Source: a virus
IMG/VR virus record: IMGVR_UViG_3300037246_001032
Span: 1 to 39,332 of that record
Direction: 5' to 3' (one strand)
DNA: 39,332 nucleotides
A model generated the notes under the pieces. The model saw nothing but the letters and a program-made list of their open reading frames with translations, did no database searches and was not told the origin of the DNA. Shown here in pieces: positions 39,179-39,332 of the stretch (the first letter of the stretch is position 1; every line of letters begins with the position of its first letter). The position numbers and the translations under genes are program-made.

Positions 39179-39332
39179 ATGAAAGAGTGCGAACATGGCG
39201 TACATAGTGAACCTTGCCCAGACTGCATTAAAGAGCATGAGAGCGATAAACCAGAAGACAAGGTAAGCAGCTTTCAGGCGAGGGTTGCGACCGTGATGTT
39301 CGAGAGAAGGGTTACTTGTTTTGTATGTAAAA
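39179..39332 (+). CDS. Zinc-binding protein, cut by window end
   Basis: An SD (GGAGGGGGAGAT) precedes the ATG and the frame is open to the last base. The translation begins MKECEHGVHSEPCPDCIKEH and includes a later FVCK, so a Cys/His metal site is likely in the first 16 residues and another near the cut. The rest lies outside the window. Confidence 0.55.
   Translation, partial: MKECEHGVHSEPCPDCIKEHESDKPEDKVSSFQARVATVMFERRVTCFVCK

Noticed and set aside
1-39332. CRISPR array, IS element, integrase or attachment sites
   Set aside because: No regularly spaced direct repeats, no transposase or integrase motifs, and no tRNA-linked att core were recognised.

Overview
The window is a large piece of a tailed double-stranded DNA phage (or prophage) with a short-tailed, podovirus-type morphogenesis block. 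All supported genes lie on the + strand, packed with ATGA/TAATG overlaps and good Shine-Dalgarno (SD) sites. The structural order is terS (cut by the left edge), terL, portal of the T7 head-tail connector type, a Bbp19-like protein, scaffold, major capsid protein, Bbp16-like cement, tail tube adaptor (gp11-like), tail nozzle (gp12-like) and three internal virion/ejection proteins. This resembles the Bordetella BPP-1 head set combined with T7-like tail and core genes. The host is not identifiable, but a lipoprotein, many Sec signal peptides and a DUF481-type outer-membrane barrel point to a Gram-negative (diderm) host. No integrase, repressor, reverse transcriptase, tRNA or CRISPR was seen.

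Layout: 1-451 terS. 452-910 is a non-coding stretch with palindromes, a GC-rich island and a promoter. 911-2365 holds small accessory genes. 2362-6397 is terL followed by accessory genes: ParB-like, lipoprotein, polysaccharide pyruvyl transferase-like and DUF2292-like. A terminator lies at 6423-6467. 6532-11910 runs from a GNAT-like gene through the head genes and ends in a strong terminator at 11928-11958. 11973-29793 holds a repeat-containing secreted-type virion protein, the tail genes, the ejection proteins and three tail appendage proteins. 29836-32834 is a lysis/envelope cassette: coiled-coil membrane protein, M15-like peptidase, FN3 protein, permuted NlpC/P60 enzyme, holin-like protein, small exported proteins and the outer-membrane barrel. 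It ends at a terminator (32855-32883). A new promoter and a pseudoknot-capable RNA element at 32906-33053 open the last region, which carries small membrane and Cys-rich proteins, a recombination trio (RecE-like exonuclease, Sak4-like ATPase, SSB), a structured 74-nt leader, several zinc-type proteins and a PD-(D/E)XK nuclease.

The most unusual feature is that five virion-type proteins (repeat protein 11973, tail nozzle 14677, appendage proteins 25188, 25909 and 28045) begin with textbook Sec signal peptides, and their mature parts carry cysteines, often in close pairs (10 in 28045). The scaffold, cement and all three ejection proteins have no signal peptide and no cysteine at all (0 in 1380 residues for the largest). 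The nozzle has no alternative ATG, GTG or TTG start that would skip the signal. This suggests that the outer tail parts pass through the host envelope and fold oxidatively, which does not fit the usual picture of cytoplasmic virion assembly. Together with the phage-encoded outer-membrane barrel and the RNA element, it is the main candidate for new biology here.
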